Positions 54,321 through 63,103 of a stretch of DNA of 64,000 bases are shown piece by piece. Location: NCBI RefSeq assembly GCF_017744695.1, contig NZ_JAGIAS010000008.1, forward strand, positions 265,082-329,081. Reading direction: 5' to 3'. The notes under the pieces are model-generated. The model did not search any database and was not told where the DNA came from. It was given only the letters and a program-made list of their open reading frames with translations. The stretch is from Dyadobacter sp. (GTDB lineage Bacteria; Bacteroidota; Bacteroidia; Cytophagales; Spirosomataceae). Numbering within the stretch: position 1 is the stretch's first letter; each line of letters begins with the position of its first letter. The position numbers and the translations under genes were made by a program.

Positions 54321-55632
54321 TGACGAATTAAATGATGCCATTCAGAAGGCCCTTCACGATTCGTTTGAGAATTTTGAAAGAAAGCCAGGTGCATCCATTG
54401 ATCAAAAAATATATGAAGCCCTCGACAAACCGTCCAGGGTAAGGCCTCTGCTGCTTTTTGCGGCTGCGACACTTTTGTTACTGCTTGGCTTCGGAGTAGT
54501 GGAAATGCGCGACCGTTATACTTCTTTCCGGTCAATTACGGATTCACGACCCACAAACCAGGCATTAGAGGAGACTGCTAGTGTGGTACCGCTTCACGGC
54601 AATATCGTGGTCAGCGCCGACCAACCATCCCATGCCCAAAACAGTACCCATGCAAATCTGGCCAAACCGGGCATCCGGAAACCGCAGGAAACAGTTGCAC
54701 CGGTAAAAACGGCACATATTCATTCAGATCGTGAACGAGCGAAACCTGCATTTGAAAAGATCCGGGCTGTGGCGGCTCCTGTTTCTCCTGCTAAAAACAA
54801 TTTGCCGACCGTAACAGGTGGCGAATATACTTTACCTGTTCAAACGACAAGCAGTCCCGTTAGCCACGCGAGCGTGAGCGCTATCGCGCCCGGCTCCCTG
54901 TCGCCATTGCTTGTCGACCTGACCATGCCGGAAATCAGCGATGTGTCCCATGCAGAAGATTCGACATTACAGGCTCCGGCAAATCAACCGGTGAAGGAAA
55001 AGCTCGATTTCCCACGCTATCAGCCATCGGATAAAAAATCATTTGCCTGGCTGTTCAACCTCACGGCAACCAATACCTTTCAGAGCATTTACCTGCTGCC
55101 AAACGCTGAATCACGTATCCTGAAAGTCTCGTTCCCGGTTTCGACCGCGAATCTGGGTTACAAATTGGGCGCGGGGTTCCAAATAGCGGGGTTCCAGTGG
55201 CTGTTCCATTACAGCCACCTGAGCTGGAAAGCAGAATATATTTACGCGATCGATGAATTTAAAGCTGACGAGGAGGGGGCCAATCGCTATGTTTTCGAAC
55301 GGTTGGGAAAAGCTGAAACTGTAACGAGTAAAGTAGAATTGGCCGGGATTGGGCTCAAAAAGCAGTTCAATTTCAAAAGCAAACGTACCGGACGGTTTTT
55401 CACGCAGATCGGTGTCGACTATTCCCGTCAGCTGCAATCCAGCGGACAAAATTTCATCACGGGAGCGCTTTCGGCGGGAAAGGTTCTTACCGTGAACAAA
55501 ACTACCGATCTGACAGTCGGCCCCTACTTCGAATACAACTTCAATAAGGTGCATACTGCCGAATACAGTATCAAAGTACGGCCCAATCAGGTCGGTTTAT
55601 CGGTTGGTTTGAGGATAAACAGGACGAAGTAA
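54307..55632 (+). CDS. Possible anti-sigma/outer-membrane barrel fusion
   Basis: 441 residues. A charged cytoplasmic head of ~46 residues (DELNDAIQKALHDSFENFER) leads to one membrane helix (~47-63, LLLFAAATLLLLLGFGVV), then a Pro/Ser/Ala-rich linker of ~170 residues, then a C-terminal region (~245-441) with amphipathic strands and aromatic residues ending in the barrel-like VGLSVGLRINRTK. The head could bind the sigma factor, and the tail would span or reach the outer membrane, giving one protein across the whole envelope. The 14-base overlap with the sigma gene supports the partnership. Role inferred. Confidence 0.7.
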   Translation: MKSFDDELNDAIQKALHDSFENFERKPGASIDQKIYEALDKPSRVRPLLLFAAATLLLLLGFGVVEMRDRYTSFRSITDSRPTNQALEETASVVPLHGNIVVSADQPSHAQNSTHANLAKPGIRKPQETVAPVKTAHIHSDRERAKPAFEKIRAVAAPVSPAKNNLPTVTGGEYTLPVQTTSSPVSHASVSAIAPGSLSPLLVDLTMPEISDVSHAEDSTLQAPANQPVKEKLDFPRYQPSDKKSFAWLFNLTATNTFQSIYLLPNAESRILKVSFPVSTANLGYKLGAGFQIAGFQWLFHYSHLSWKAEYIYAIDEFKADEEGANRYVFERLGKAETVTSKVELAGIGLKKQFNFKSKRTGRFFTQIGVDYSRQLQSSGQNFITGALSAGKVLTVNKTTDLTVGPYFEYNFNKVHTAEYSIKVRPNQVGLSVGLRINRTK

Positions 55633-55664
55633 CAAAGCCCGGAAAAGTGACGCGCCCGTAACCC

Positions 55665-56255
55665 TCACCGCAAGGTTTCAAGGTAATTTTTCAACTCTTC
55701 CAAATAGGGCAGGTACGCCTCTTTATTCCTTTCCAATTTGCCAAAGTTGCGAATGCCCCAGTAACCTGCCATGACGAACATGACAACCTGCCTCGCATTT
55801 ACGTCCTTGCGAATGGTGCCGTTCAATTTACCACGTTCGATCAACTGGGTCATCGATTCGGTCCATTGCCCGGTCAGCTCGTTTAGCGCCTGATTGAAAT
55901 CTGCATTCCAGGAAGTCATTTCGTGGGTAAGATTGGCAGCCGGACAGCCGTATTCCACTTTGAGAAATTCATTTTCCATCAGCAAATTATGCATGAGCTC
56001 GTAAATAGCAGTGGAAGGATCAGCGGCGCTTTGCAATGGCCCGATGAAGCTGCCTACGAGTGTCGGTTTCAGCAGTTCGTTGATGATCGCGAGGCCCATT
56101 TCGTCCTTGTTTTTGAAATGGTAATAAAAAGCGCCCTTCGTTACCCTGGTCGTCGCGATGATGTCGTCGATGCTTGTGGTTTGGTATCCCTTCACATATA
56201 TCAGTTCAAATGCCTTTTCCAGAATAGTCAACCTGGTCGCTTCCGCCTTTTTCAT
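55665..56255 (-). CDS. TetR/AcrR-family transcriptional regulator
   Basis: 196 residues from ATG 56255 (MKKAEATRLTILEKAFELIY); ATG 56270 is 5 codons further up. HTH at ~22-45 (YQTTSIDDIIATTRVTKGAFYYHFKNKDEMG). The rest is an all-helical ligand domain. It is the last gene of the minus-strand group behind the 38-bp palindrome at 58131-58168, so it probably regulates that group by binding there. Confidence 0.9.
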   Translation of the reverse strand: MKKAEATRLTILEKAFELIYVKGYQTTSIDDIIATTRVTKGAFYYHFKNKDEMGLAIINELLKPTLVGSFIGPLQSAADPSTAIYELMHNLLMENEFLKVEYGCPAANLTHEMTSWNADFNQALNELTGQWTESMTQLIERGKLNGTIRKDVNARQVVMFVMAGYWGIRNFGKLERNKEAYLPYLEELKNYLETLR

Positions 56256-56303
56256 GGATCGATCAATCATTTTTCACCAAACCTACATTTTTTACAGTTC
56301 AAA

Positions 56304-57296
56304 TTAATCCGCAAGGCTTTTAATATAGTCCCGGATTAACCGCGCCCCTTCGTCGTCAATCGTCGTCGTACCTGTTTTAGGCATGTGGTACTCGCCCATC
56401 GTGCCCATCCTGATGACGATATTCGCTCTGTTATAGCCAATACCCGTTTTTTCAAATGGCGTGTTATAGCTCAGGTCCAAAGAGGTACTCGCTGCCGTAC
56501 CGGCTTCGCGGTGGCAATGGGCACAGTTCATTTCGAGGTAAGCTCTGGCACGCGAAGCCAATGGGAGGGACGAATCTTTGTAATCAGGAAGTGAAGTAAT
56601 CCGGCTGACATCCGTCTGTGCAAGCATTCCTCTTTTCATTAAGTAGGCAAGCTGATTCACTTTTTCGCCTCCCACGTCGACAGACACATTCAGATTTCGC
56701 GCTTGCGGGCCGAGCGGAGTCAGTTCATCCCCCGACCGGTGGCAACTCCCGCAATCGTTCTGCGCCGGAATCTTGTAGGTTAAATGCCTCCGCTGACCAT
56801 ATCGATCTTCGAAATACACCGGCACAGTCGCCCCTTCGGTCAACAGCTCCGCATCGGTCTGGCCGGCGTTCCAGCGATAGGTGGCGACGTTCCATTGATT
56901 ACCGGAATACAGCAGCAAACGCGTTTCGATAATCTGCCTGGTCCCCTTCCCGGATTTTGAATAATAGAACGTCTTCGCGATGAGCGTGCCATCCGGGAAC
57001 ACGGGTAGCCCATCGCCTGCAATAATCATCTTTTGTCCGGCAGGAATTTTCAGCAGGCGCTGCTTTTCGGCGTAATCGGTAAACAACGACGAGCCGATCT
57101 GAACCGGCACTACATCGTCGGCCGGCACAAGGTCCGGCATATTTCCTTTAAACAATGCGTACTCCGACAACCTGCTTTTGAAAGAAATATTGTTGCGGAT
57201 CTCTTGCGGGCTACCGCCACACGCGACCAATAAAATGGCGACCAACACCAGCCATAACGGCTCTGCCCCTATCCTATCCCCTTCTCCCGGGAGCAT
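56304..57296 (-). CDS. Diheme c-type cytochrome-like lipoprotein (SO2930/TIGR03806 type)
   Basis: 330 residues from ATG 57296 (MLPGEGDRIGAEPLWLVL); an upstream start at 57356 would overlap the DUF3817 gene. Lipobox VAC. Two haem-binding CxxCH motifs: CGSCH (DCGSCHRSGDELTP) and CAHCH (MNCAHCHREAGTA), with Met/His ligands possible further on (GEYHMPKTG). The region before resembles the SO2930-family proteins. Electron carrier in the periplasm; partner unknown. It follows DUF3817 by 4 bases. Confidence 0.85.
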   Translation of the reverse strand: MLPGEGDRIGAEPLWLVLVAILLVACGGSPQEIRNNISFKSRLSEYALFKGNMPDLVPADDVVPVQIGSSLFTDYAEKQRLLKIPAGQKMIIAGDGLPVFPDGTLIAKTFYYSKSGKGTRQIIETRLLLYSGNQWNVATYRWNAGQTDAELLTEGATVPVYFEDRYGQRRHLTYKIPAQNDCGSCHRSGDELTPLGPQARNLNVSVDVGGEKVNQLAYLMKRGMLAQTDVSRITSLPDYKDSSLPLASRARAYLEMNCAHCHREAGTAASTSLDLSYNTPFEKTGIGYNRANIVIRMGTMGEYHMPKTGTTTIDDEGARLIRDYIKSLAD

Positions 57297-57300
57297 CGCT

Positions 57301-57630
57301 TTAATTTTGGTGGTTTTCCCAAACAGATTGTTCACGTGCGAGGATATGCTTATCAATGTAAAAAGTCCCGAATGGAATGATGCAACCGAGCAGGACCTTC
57401 CAGGAGGTTTTTGAAAACTTCCATTGGTAAGTCACACCCGCACTCAGTGTTGCCAGCACAAACAGCGTAAAAAGCAGACCGTGAACAGGTCCTATCACCT
57501 TTACAAACAGGGGCTGTCCTCCCCAATATTTCAGCGGGACAGCAATGAATACCAGGAGTATCAACGAAATACCTTCTAAAAAGCCGAGTAATCTCAGGCG
57601 TCCCAATGGCGTTTTGAACAGTCGAAACAT
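57301..57630 (-). CDS. DUF3817 membrane protein
   Basis: 109 residues. Three hydrophobic segments (LLGFLEGISLILLVFIAVPLK; VHGLLFTLFVLATLSA; WKVLLGCIIPFGTFY), the pattern of DUF3817. Inner-membrane protein of unknown role. It lies 10 bases after the next small membrane gene and 4 bases before the diheme protein start, in one operon. Confidence 0.8.
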   Translation of the reverse strand: MFRLFKTPLGRLRLLGFLEGISLILLVFIAVPLKYWGGQPLFVKVIGPVHGLLFTLFVLATLSAGVTYQWKFSKTSWKVLLGCIIPFGTFYIDKHILAREQSVWENHQN

Positions 57631-57640
57631 AGGAAAGAAG

Positions 57641-58105
57641 TTAAAATGATCTGAAATAGGGCCGGCCGGCCAATGGGGAGAACGGCCAGGGGATGGCTGC
57701 GAGGATAATCAGCAAACCAATTGTAAACCAGACGAGCATTGTCCTGAATTTTTGTCCGTCCGACACGACGCGCTTCGCTTTGGCCGATCCGATCGTGATA
57801 ACGACCACAGCAATAGCCATTAAAGCAATGTGAATGAACCGGAAGAACATATGCTCGCTGACTAGCCCGGTCCCTGCGGCTTCCGCAACATCGAACTTTA
57901 CCACCGGACTGATCATGTAGAGCGAAAGCCCGAGCAACAACTGGACGTGCGCTATGGTGGCCGTAACATGCCTCACGGTGTTGTGGGCTACGGAAAATGC
58001 GCTGCCGGACCTGAGTCCCGACAGCGCAATCCCGATTGCATAAAGCAGGCTTGCCAGAACAAGCCATCTGTTGATGGAGTGTAAGATAAGAAGTGTTTGA
58101 TGCAT
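57641..58105 (-). CDS. Small membrane protein, unknown
   Basis: 154 residues from ATG 58105 (MHQTLLILHSINRWLVL); ATG 58123 would add 6. Four or five hydrophobic helices (YAIGIALSGL; HVQLLLGLSLYMI; FIHIALMAIAVVVITIG; MLVWFTIGLLIILAAI) with conserved His residues in the first and fourth, reminiscent of small b-type cytochrome or DoxD-like proteins. First gene of the operon with DUF3817, the diheme protein and TetR. Confidence 0.75.
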   Translation of the reverse strand: MHQTLLILHSINRWLVLASLLYAIGIALSGLRSGSAFSVAHNTVRHVTATIAHVQLLLGLSLYMISPVVKFDVAEAAGTGLVSEHMFFRFIHIALMAIAVVVITIGSAKAKRVVSDGQKFRTMLVWFTIGLLIILAAIPWPFSPLAGRPYFRSF

Positions 58106-58130
58106 GGGTTTGTTGATTTCCATGCAAAGC

Positions 58131-58168
58131 TAAACCAAAAACATACTAGTTAGTATGTTTTTGGTTTA
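58131..58168. promoter_or_regulatory. 38-bp palindrome upstream of the DUF3817/diheme/TetR operon, probable TetR operator
   Basis: Arms 58131-58148 and 58151-58168 are perfect 18-bp complements with a 2-base centre; the core CATACTAGTTAGTATG is typical of TetR-family operators. It lies 26 bases upstream of the first gene of an operon that ends with a TetR gene. Confidence 0.65.
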
Positions 58169-58176
58169 AGATATTT

Positions 58177-58899
58177 TTACCGGTGCCGGATTATCGACCA
58201 TTCGATGCCCTGGCGCAGCAATTTCCGGTAATTGGGACTTCGAAAAGCCTCCGGCCCATGCCCCAGCTGAATGAAGAGTACTTCGCTGTGACCGAACGGA
58301 TTGGTCCAGGCAATGTACTTTGAGCTTCCGGGATGCGTCGTACTCAGCAGCGGACGGATCGTCGGCTGGGTGAGGAAGTTACCGTAAACCTCGTCGTATA
58401 TCTCAAAATCGGCGAGCCCTTTCGTCACCGGATGCGTCGGATTCTCAATTTTCACCGGAATCACCACATCATGCTGGTAAGTCGATTTTACCAGACTACC
58501 GTTGACCGCCGTTGCCTTTTCATAATATTTACCGCCTATTATCCGCTGAAAATCATCCCATTGCTGGTAGGAAACCAATGCATGATGCAGGAAGACCATC
58601 GCCTTCCCTTTTTGCAACAGCCGCAGGTAGGCCCGTTTTTGCGAAGGGGTAATCGAGTCGTTCATGTCGTAAAAAACCAGTGCATCATACTTATCGATCG
58701 CGGGGGAAGCGATCAGCTCATTGGCTTTGGGCTGTTCGATATGGTCGTAGGTGAAATTGCCCAGCGAATCCATCATGTTGTAAAATGGCACTTTTTCGAA
58801 TCCATGACCGCCGGTAATTACCAGCAGGTGATGTTTATCCTGCGCAAAGGCAATTCCGTGAACAATGCACAATAGAACGGTTACCAGCAATATTCTCAT
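58177..58899 (-). CDS. ThuA-domain secreted protein
   Basis: 240 residues. A signal peptide (MRILLVTVLLCIVHGIAFAQ) precedes a ThuA-like domain (HHLLVITGGHGFEKVPFY; YDALVFYDMNDSITPSQK; MVFLHHALVSYQQWDDFQRI; HPVTKGLADFEIYDE), a glutamine-amidotransferase-like fold often found in polysaccharide-utilisation loci. Its start overlaps the end of the GH95-like gene by 4 bases, so it is the last gene of that operon. Confidence 0.9.
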   Translation of the reverse strand: MRILLVTVLLCIVHGIAFAQDKHHLLVITGGHGFEKVPFYNMMDSLGNFTYDHIEQPKANELIASPAIDKYDALVFYDMNDSITPSQKRAYLRLLQKGKAMVFLHHALVSYQQWDDFQRIIGGKYYEKATAVNGSLVKSTYQHDVVIPVKIENPTHPVTKGLADFEIYDEVYGNFLTQPTIRPLLSTTHPGSSKYIAWTNPFGHSEVLFIQLGHGPEAFRSPNYRKLLRQGIEWSIIRHR

Positions 58900-61211
58900 A
58901 GCGAATCAATTAGCTGCAACCGCTCGCCGGGAGAGGTCGCAAAGGTGAATGTACTACCGCTCAGCCGCTCTGCTTTCTTTCCGTTCCGAAGCAATTGCAC
59001 CGGACGGCCGGGCCAGGGGTTTTCTATGCGACAGGGCCTACCCGCTTCACTCCAAAGTTTCACAACTCCTATTTTACCTTCCTGTAAATCGCTGCTTACC
59101 AAAAAAGCACCATAAGCCCGAAGCTGATTGAAGCTCGCATTCTTTGTCCTGTTCCAATTGGGGAATATCCTGATAACGCCTTCATAGCTCTGCATCATCA
59201 TTTCGTTGATCGTCAGCGGAACAGCCGACAGCGTCTCAATACCACCACCTTCCGCGGTAATCCAAAGATTAGGCAACGACTGGCGCTTGATACGGTCTGT
59301 CAGTTGCTTCATAACCTCGTCGGCATCGTATCCTACCCTGACTGCGGCAGGAAAACAGGTTTCGACACCATTGCCGAGGGTATTGGCCCATTCTCCCGGC
59401 GCTTTCATTTTGTCTTTCCAGCGGCTGACGTCCCCCAGCAGGACCTGGTTGAATGCGGGGTCCGTCACCGGCCCGCACACGCCGCCCGGCAGCACCAGCC
59501 CGTGGATCGACACCCTGGCCAGCCCCTCGACTCCGCTGTGTATCGGTGAAGGGCTGGATTCGACACCTTTCAAACTTGGTTTGCCATCCACCTCGCGCAC
59601 CGTAAACTGGCTCATGTGCTTTACGATATGTTCCCATTTCGGGCGTCTTTCCGTATCTACATTTAAAAAACCGCTCACGTCGATCATCCCTTTGAAAAGC
59701 ATTTTTACCAACCCAACCGACAACGTCGAGTTGAAATCCCCCAGGAGCTGACGCCATTGGCCTTTGTTTTTAAGATTAGGCATGACCTCATTATAGTGAT
59801 CCATGTAGATGACGTACCGCCCGTTCTCAAACTTCAGATAATCTTCCCAAAAATTCGCGCACTCGTGCATGTATGGGTACACCTTGCGCGCATACGCGGC
59901 GTCATAGGTGCTGTAAAAGCGCATAAGCATATTGCCTACACTGAACACCGCATTGATTTTTTGCCCCAGGAATTTATATCCTCCATCGATCGTGTTTTCG
60001 CGGGACGCATACCTTTTCTCCATTTCATCGGCCGTTAATGGCCAACGGGTAGTCACCAATCCCATCGGTCCGATTCCGACCGGGTAGTATATTCCCCTGA
60101 TACCCAGAAGCTCCTTGGCATGCTGCTTCCCGCTTTGCATATAATCGAGCAGGGGCTTATCGAAATTATCGGTTTCATCGATGTGGTTCGAAGAATAAGC
60201 CGCCCAGTAAGGGGCCTGGTAGTTGTAGTTCAGGTGGTAATCGCCACCCCATGCGGCAGAATCCCTGGTGATAAATGGCCCCCAGATGCCCGGCGCAAAC
60301 TTACCCGCCCGCGAGGTCGCTCCGAAAAGGTATTGGGAAGCATAGTAGTATTTTTCCAGAAAAGGATCGCCGATCTGTACCGACGAACGGCTCCAGTACT
60401 TTGCCCACCATGCGTAATGTTCCTTCCGCAACTGGTTTAATTTCGCTGGCGTCGTGGTCTTTGCCCCCGTTATCGCTTTCTGCTTCCAGTCTTTCGAGTC
60501 GTGATTGGAATACATGGTAACCACCAAAGTTGTTTGGGTGCCTGGCTTCAAGGTAATACTGCCGCCATTTCCCGGCGTCGTTCCCAACACCTTTACGGCT
60601 ATCGCAACATGCGACGGCCATGCCAGCAATGGTGTATTTTCAAAAGAGCGCGTCACCCAATGCGTGCCGGCTTCGACGCCTTCCGCATTTACGGATGTGT
60701 TTCCTTCTGCCGCTTTTAGTGCAAAATCCACGGAGCAAGGTCTATTAGTCCCCAGCTCCACTACAACCGTATTCGTCGTCGCCGATACCCAGGTTTTTAC
60801 TGACACGGAAAGGCTATCCTTCGTAAACCTCGCTGCAATCTGGGCTTTGTCCTGTATTTGCTCGGCATAGTAATCGGCACCTGCAAGGGCGGGGATATTC
60901 ATTTCCAACCAACCTGGTAAGGCAATTCCTCCGCCGGGATAAACCGGATAAGCACGCCAAAAATCGTTCTTTCCCAAATAGAACCGCAGTTTGTCAGGAT
61001 CTCCCCCGAGCGTCAACCCGATATCCCCGTTGCCTGCCAATGGCCCGTCCGGGGTTTTGGAAGTCGGGACTTTACGGGGTGTGCTTGTAAAAACAGCTTT
61101 GTAGCGTCCCGCATAGATCTCCTGCGCGTTTACTTTTTGCAGCAGGCCTGGCAGCAAAGCCATGGAAAGGCAAAATCCCTGAATAGTCATTGTCCGAAAA
61201 ACCGCGTTCAT
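58896..61211 (-). CDS. Glycoside hydrolase family 95-like protein
   Basis: 771 residues. Signal peptide (~1-29), an N-terminal beta domain with LAGNGDIGLTLGGDP, then an (alpha/alpha) barrel with WGGDYHLNYNYQAPYWAAY near 330, where the two Asn correspond to the catalytic-region Asn pair of GH95, and a C-terminal beta domain. GH95 enzymes act on fucosides or galactosides. The assignment is from pattern and overall architecture; substrate unknown. Overlaps the GH97 gene by 4 bases at its start. Confidence 0.75.
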   Translation of the reverse strand: MNAVFRTMTIQGFCLSMALLPGLLQKVNAQEIYAGRYKAVFTSTPRKVPTSKTPDGPLAGNGDIGLTLGGDPDKLRFYLGKNDFWRAYPVYPGGGIALPGWLEMNIPALAGADYYAEQIQDKAQIAARFTKDSLSVSVKTWVSATTNTVVVELGTNRPCSVDFALKAAEGNTSVNAEGVEAGTHWVTRSFENTPLLAWPSHVAIAVKVLGTTPGNGGSITLKPGTQTTLVVTMYSNHDSKDWKQKAITGAKTTTPAKLNQLRKEHYAWWAKYWSRSSVQIGDPFLEKYYYASQYLFGATSRAGKFAPGIWGPFITRDSAAWGGDYHLNYNYQAPYWAAYSSNHIDETDNFDKPLLDYMQSGKQHAKELLGIRGIYYPVGIGPMGLVTTRWPLTADEMEKRYASRENTIDGGYKFLGQKINAVFSVGNMLMRFYSTYDAAYARKVYPYMHECANFWEDYLKFENGRYVIYMDHYNEVMPNLKNKGQWRQLLGDFNSTLSVGLVKMLFKGMIDVSGFLNVDTERRPKWEHIVKHMSQFTVREVDGKPSLKGVESSPSPIHSGVEGLARVSIHGLVLPGGVCGPVTDPAFNQVLLGDVSRWKDKMKAPGEWANTLGNGVETCFPAAVRVGYDADEVMKQLTDRIKRQSLPNLWITAEGGGIETLSAVPLTINEMMMQSYEGVIRIFPNWNRTKNASFNQLRAYGAFLVSSDLQEGKIGVVKLWSEAGRPCRIENPWPGRPVQLLRNGKKAERLSGSTFTFATSPGERLQLIDSL

Positions 61212-63094
61212 GGGCGTACAAATTTTGCAATGAAACCACCGCCTTCTCCGAGGTTCAACCGAATGCTCCCGTGTTTGTCATAGCTTCCCTTGCCGAGCAC
61301 AACACTTGCGGGATTTTCCGCAGAATCCCTTACTTCCGACGCGCTGAAAGTCCCTTCACCCAGAAAGTTCAACGGAATATCGATGCTTTGAGGCACTGCG
61401 CCATTCATTACAGCCAGAAACCAACGCTTCCCACTCCTGCGGGCATACACGGCCGCCTCACCGATCGCAGATCCCGGTAACACGATGGTCTCGTCCCAAA
61501 CGGACGGAATGCTTTTAATCATGTCAACCGCGGGGTTTTCCAGCAAATGCTCCGGGCTGGCCGAATAGGTAAGCAATGGAGCCGAAAAGATGGCTGCGCT
61601 GGCAATCTGATGCGCCCAGGTCGTGTTTTTCCGGCGATCACCAAAATGCACGGGCGTATACTCGGCGTGCCCGGTCACGAAACGGGTAAACGGCAAAGTT
61701 ACATTATGCCCGGCCCGGTCTTTCAGCTTGCTGGCCTCCATTCCCTTCACGGCTTCACGGGTCAGTTCATTGGGCCATGTGCGCTCCTGGCCCGTTGGTT
61801 TATTGGCGCCATGAAAGTCCACCATGATTTGAAGCTCCGCCGTTTCCCGCAGGATTGACTGGTATAAATCAATTTCCTCCTTTGCTTCGTGGTCGAAGAA
61901 GTCGATCTTCAAACCGCTAATGCCCAAATCATGGCAATGTCTGAAAAAGGCCTGGCGGGCTTTCGCATCACGAAGCTCTTTCGAATGCTCCCACAGCCAG
62001 ATATGAACACCCTTTTCGCGGGAGTAGTCTACCAGAGCTTTCAGCTCGCCATCCGGCCATTTTTTCCAAAAGCCTTCAAGAATGTTGTGCTTGAAACCCA
62101 ATTCGGCTGCCTGCCGGGAATATTCCTTCATGGTTTCCAGGGTGCCCCCGCCCCCATTATCCAGGTATTTCCAAACTGCGGAGCCCGGTTGGATCCAGTC
62201 GGTCTTAATGCCCTGCGGGAAAAGTTTTTTGTCTGGCGGCGGACACAGATTATGTACGATATCGCTATTAACCAGGGTATTCAGCCCATCGGCGATCAAG
62301 ATCACCCGCCAGGGCGTTGTAATGGTCCCGGTAATAGCGGCAGGCTGCGAGAGCCGGAGCACGTCCTCGGCACTGTAGCGCAATTTGTAGGGATAGGAAG
62401 TCGGTTGGTTTTGAGGCAATCTCAATACCATTCCCCTGTTTCCGTCGGTCTGCAAAGCCATTCCACCATAATTTTTAAGATCTGCTTCCGTCACCGACAA
62501 ATAGAGCTGGCTATCGGACAACCGGAACGTCACCGAAGGGGCAGCCCATTGTCCGGCTTTCACGGTATCCATACTTTTCCGGACATATTCGCCTTCGTAA
62601 TGCATATTCAGGTCGTGGTACCAGGAGGTGGTTCCGACCGGTAACCTGAAAACGGTGGACTCGTCCGCAATGCGTTTTGCGTCGGGTTTACCGGGCACGA
62701 TCAATTGAAATGCAGCTCCGTCGTTAAACACCCTGACATCAACAGTGTATCGCAATGCACCCTGGCTGACGCTGATTTTCGAGCCGTTACAATGGTTGCG
62801 CGCGACGGAATGAACGCCATTCCAGGGATATTCTTCCTTTACCTGGTAGCTTTCTGATTTACCAATCCTGACTTTGTCGGCAATCGCCTTCGCGTCCAGT
62901 GACATACGGACGGGCGAAGCTTCTATGACGTCCTTGTCTGCATAGGAAACACGATAAAAAAGGGAATCACTTTTTGTAAAAAGGTGGAATGAAATCCTGT
63001 TATCGGGGCTATTGACAGTCAGATTTTGCGCAGACAGTAGCCGGGCGGATGCCAGAAGTACCAGCACCACCAATCTTTTTATACCAAACATCAT
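61208..63094 (-). CDS. Glycoside hydrolase family 97 protein
   Basis: 628 residues. Signal peptide (ends ~22, LLSAQN), N-terminal beta-sandwich (~25-280), then a TIM barrel with NILEGFWKKWPDGELKAL and GLKIDFFDHEAKEE, and a C-terminal beta domain. D398 in KIDFF fits the nucleophile of the retaining branch of GH97 (alpha-galactosidase type) and not the inverting SusB type, by position. It follows the SusD gene by 9 bases. Periplasmic alpha-glycosidase of the locus. Confidence 0.9.
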   Translation of the reverse strand: MMFGIKRLVVLVLLASARLLSAQNLTVNSPDNRISFHLFTKSDSLFYRVSYADKDVIEASPVRMSLDAKAIADKVRIGKSESYQVKEEYPWNGVHSVARNHCNGSKISVSQGALRYTVDVRVFNDGAAFQLIVPGKPDAKRIADESTVFRLPVGTTSWYHDLNMHYEGEYVRKSMDTVKAGQWAAPSVTFRLSDSQLYLSVTEADLKNYGGMALQTDGNRGMVLRLPQNQPTSYPYKLRYSAEDVLRLSQPAAITGTITTPWRVILIADGLNTLVNSDIVHNLCPPPDKKLFPQGIKTDWIQPGSAVWKYLDNGGGGTLETMKEYSRQAAELGFKHNILEGFWKKWPDGELKALVDYSREKGVHIWLWEHSKELRDAKARQAFFRHCHDLGISGLKIDFFDHEAKEEIDLYQSILRETAELQIMVDFHGANKPTGQERTWPNELTREAVKGMEASKLKDRAGHNVTLPFTRFVTGHAEYTPVHFGDRRKNTTWAHQIASAAIFSAPLLTYSASPEHLLENPAVDMIKSIPSVWDETIVLPGSAIGEAAVYARRSGKRWFLAVMNGAVPQSIDIPLNFLGEGTFSASEVRDSAENPASVVLGKGSYDKHGSIRLNLGEGGGFIAKFVRP

Positions 63095-63103
63095 TTTCAG
63101 TGA

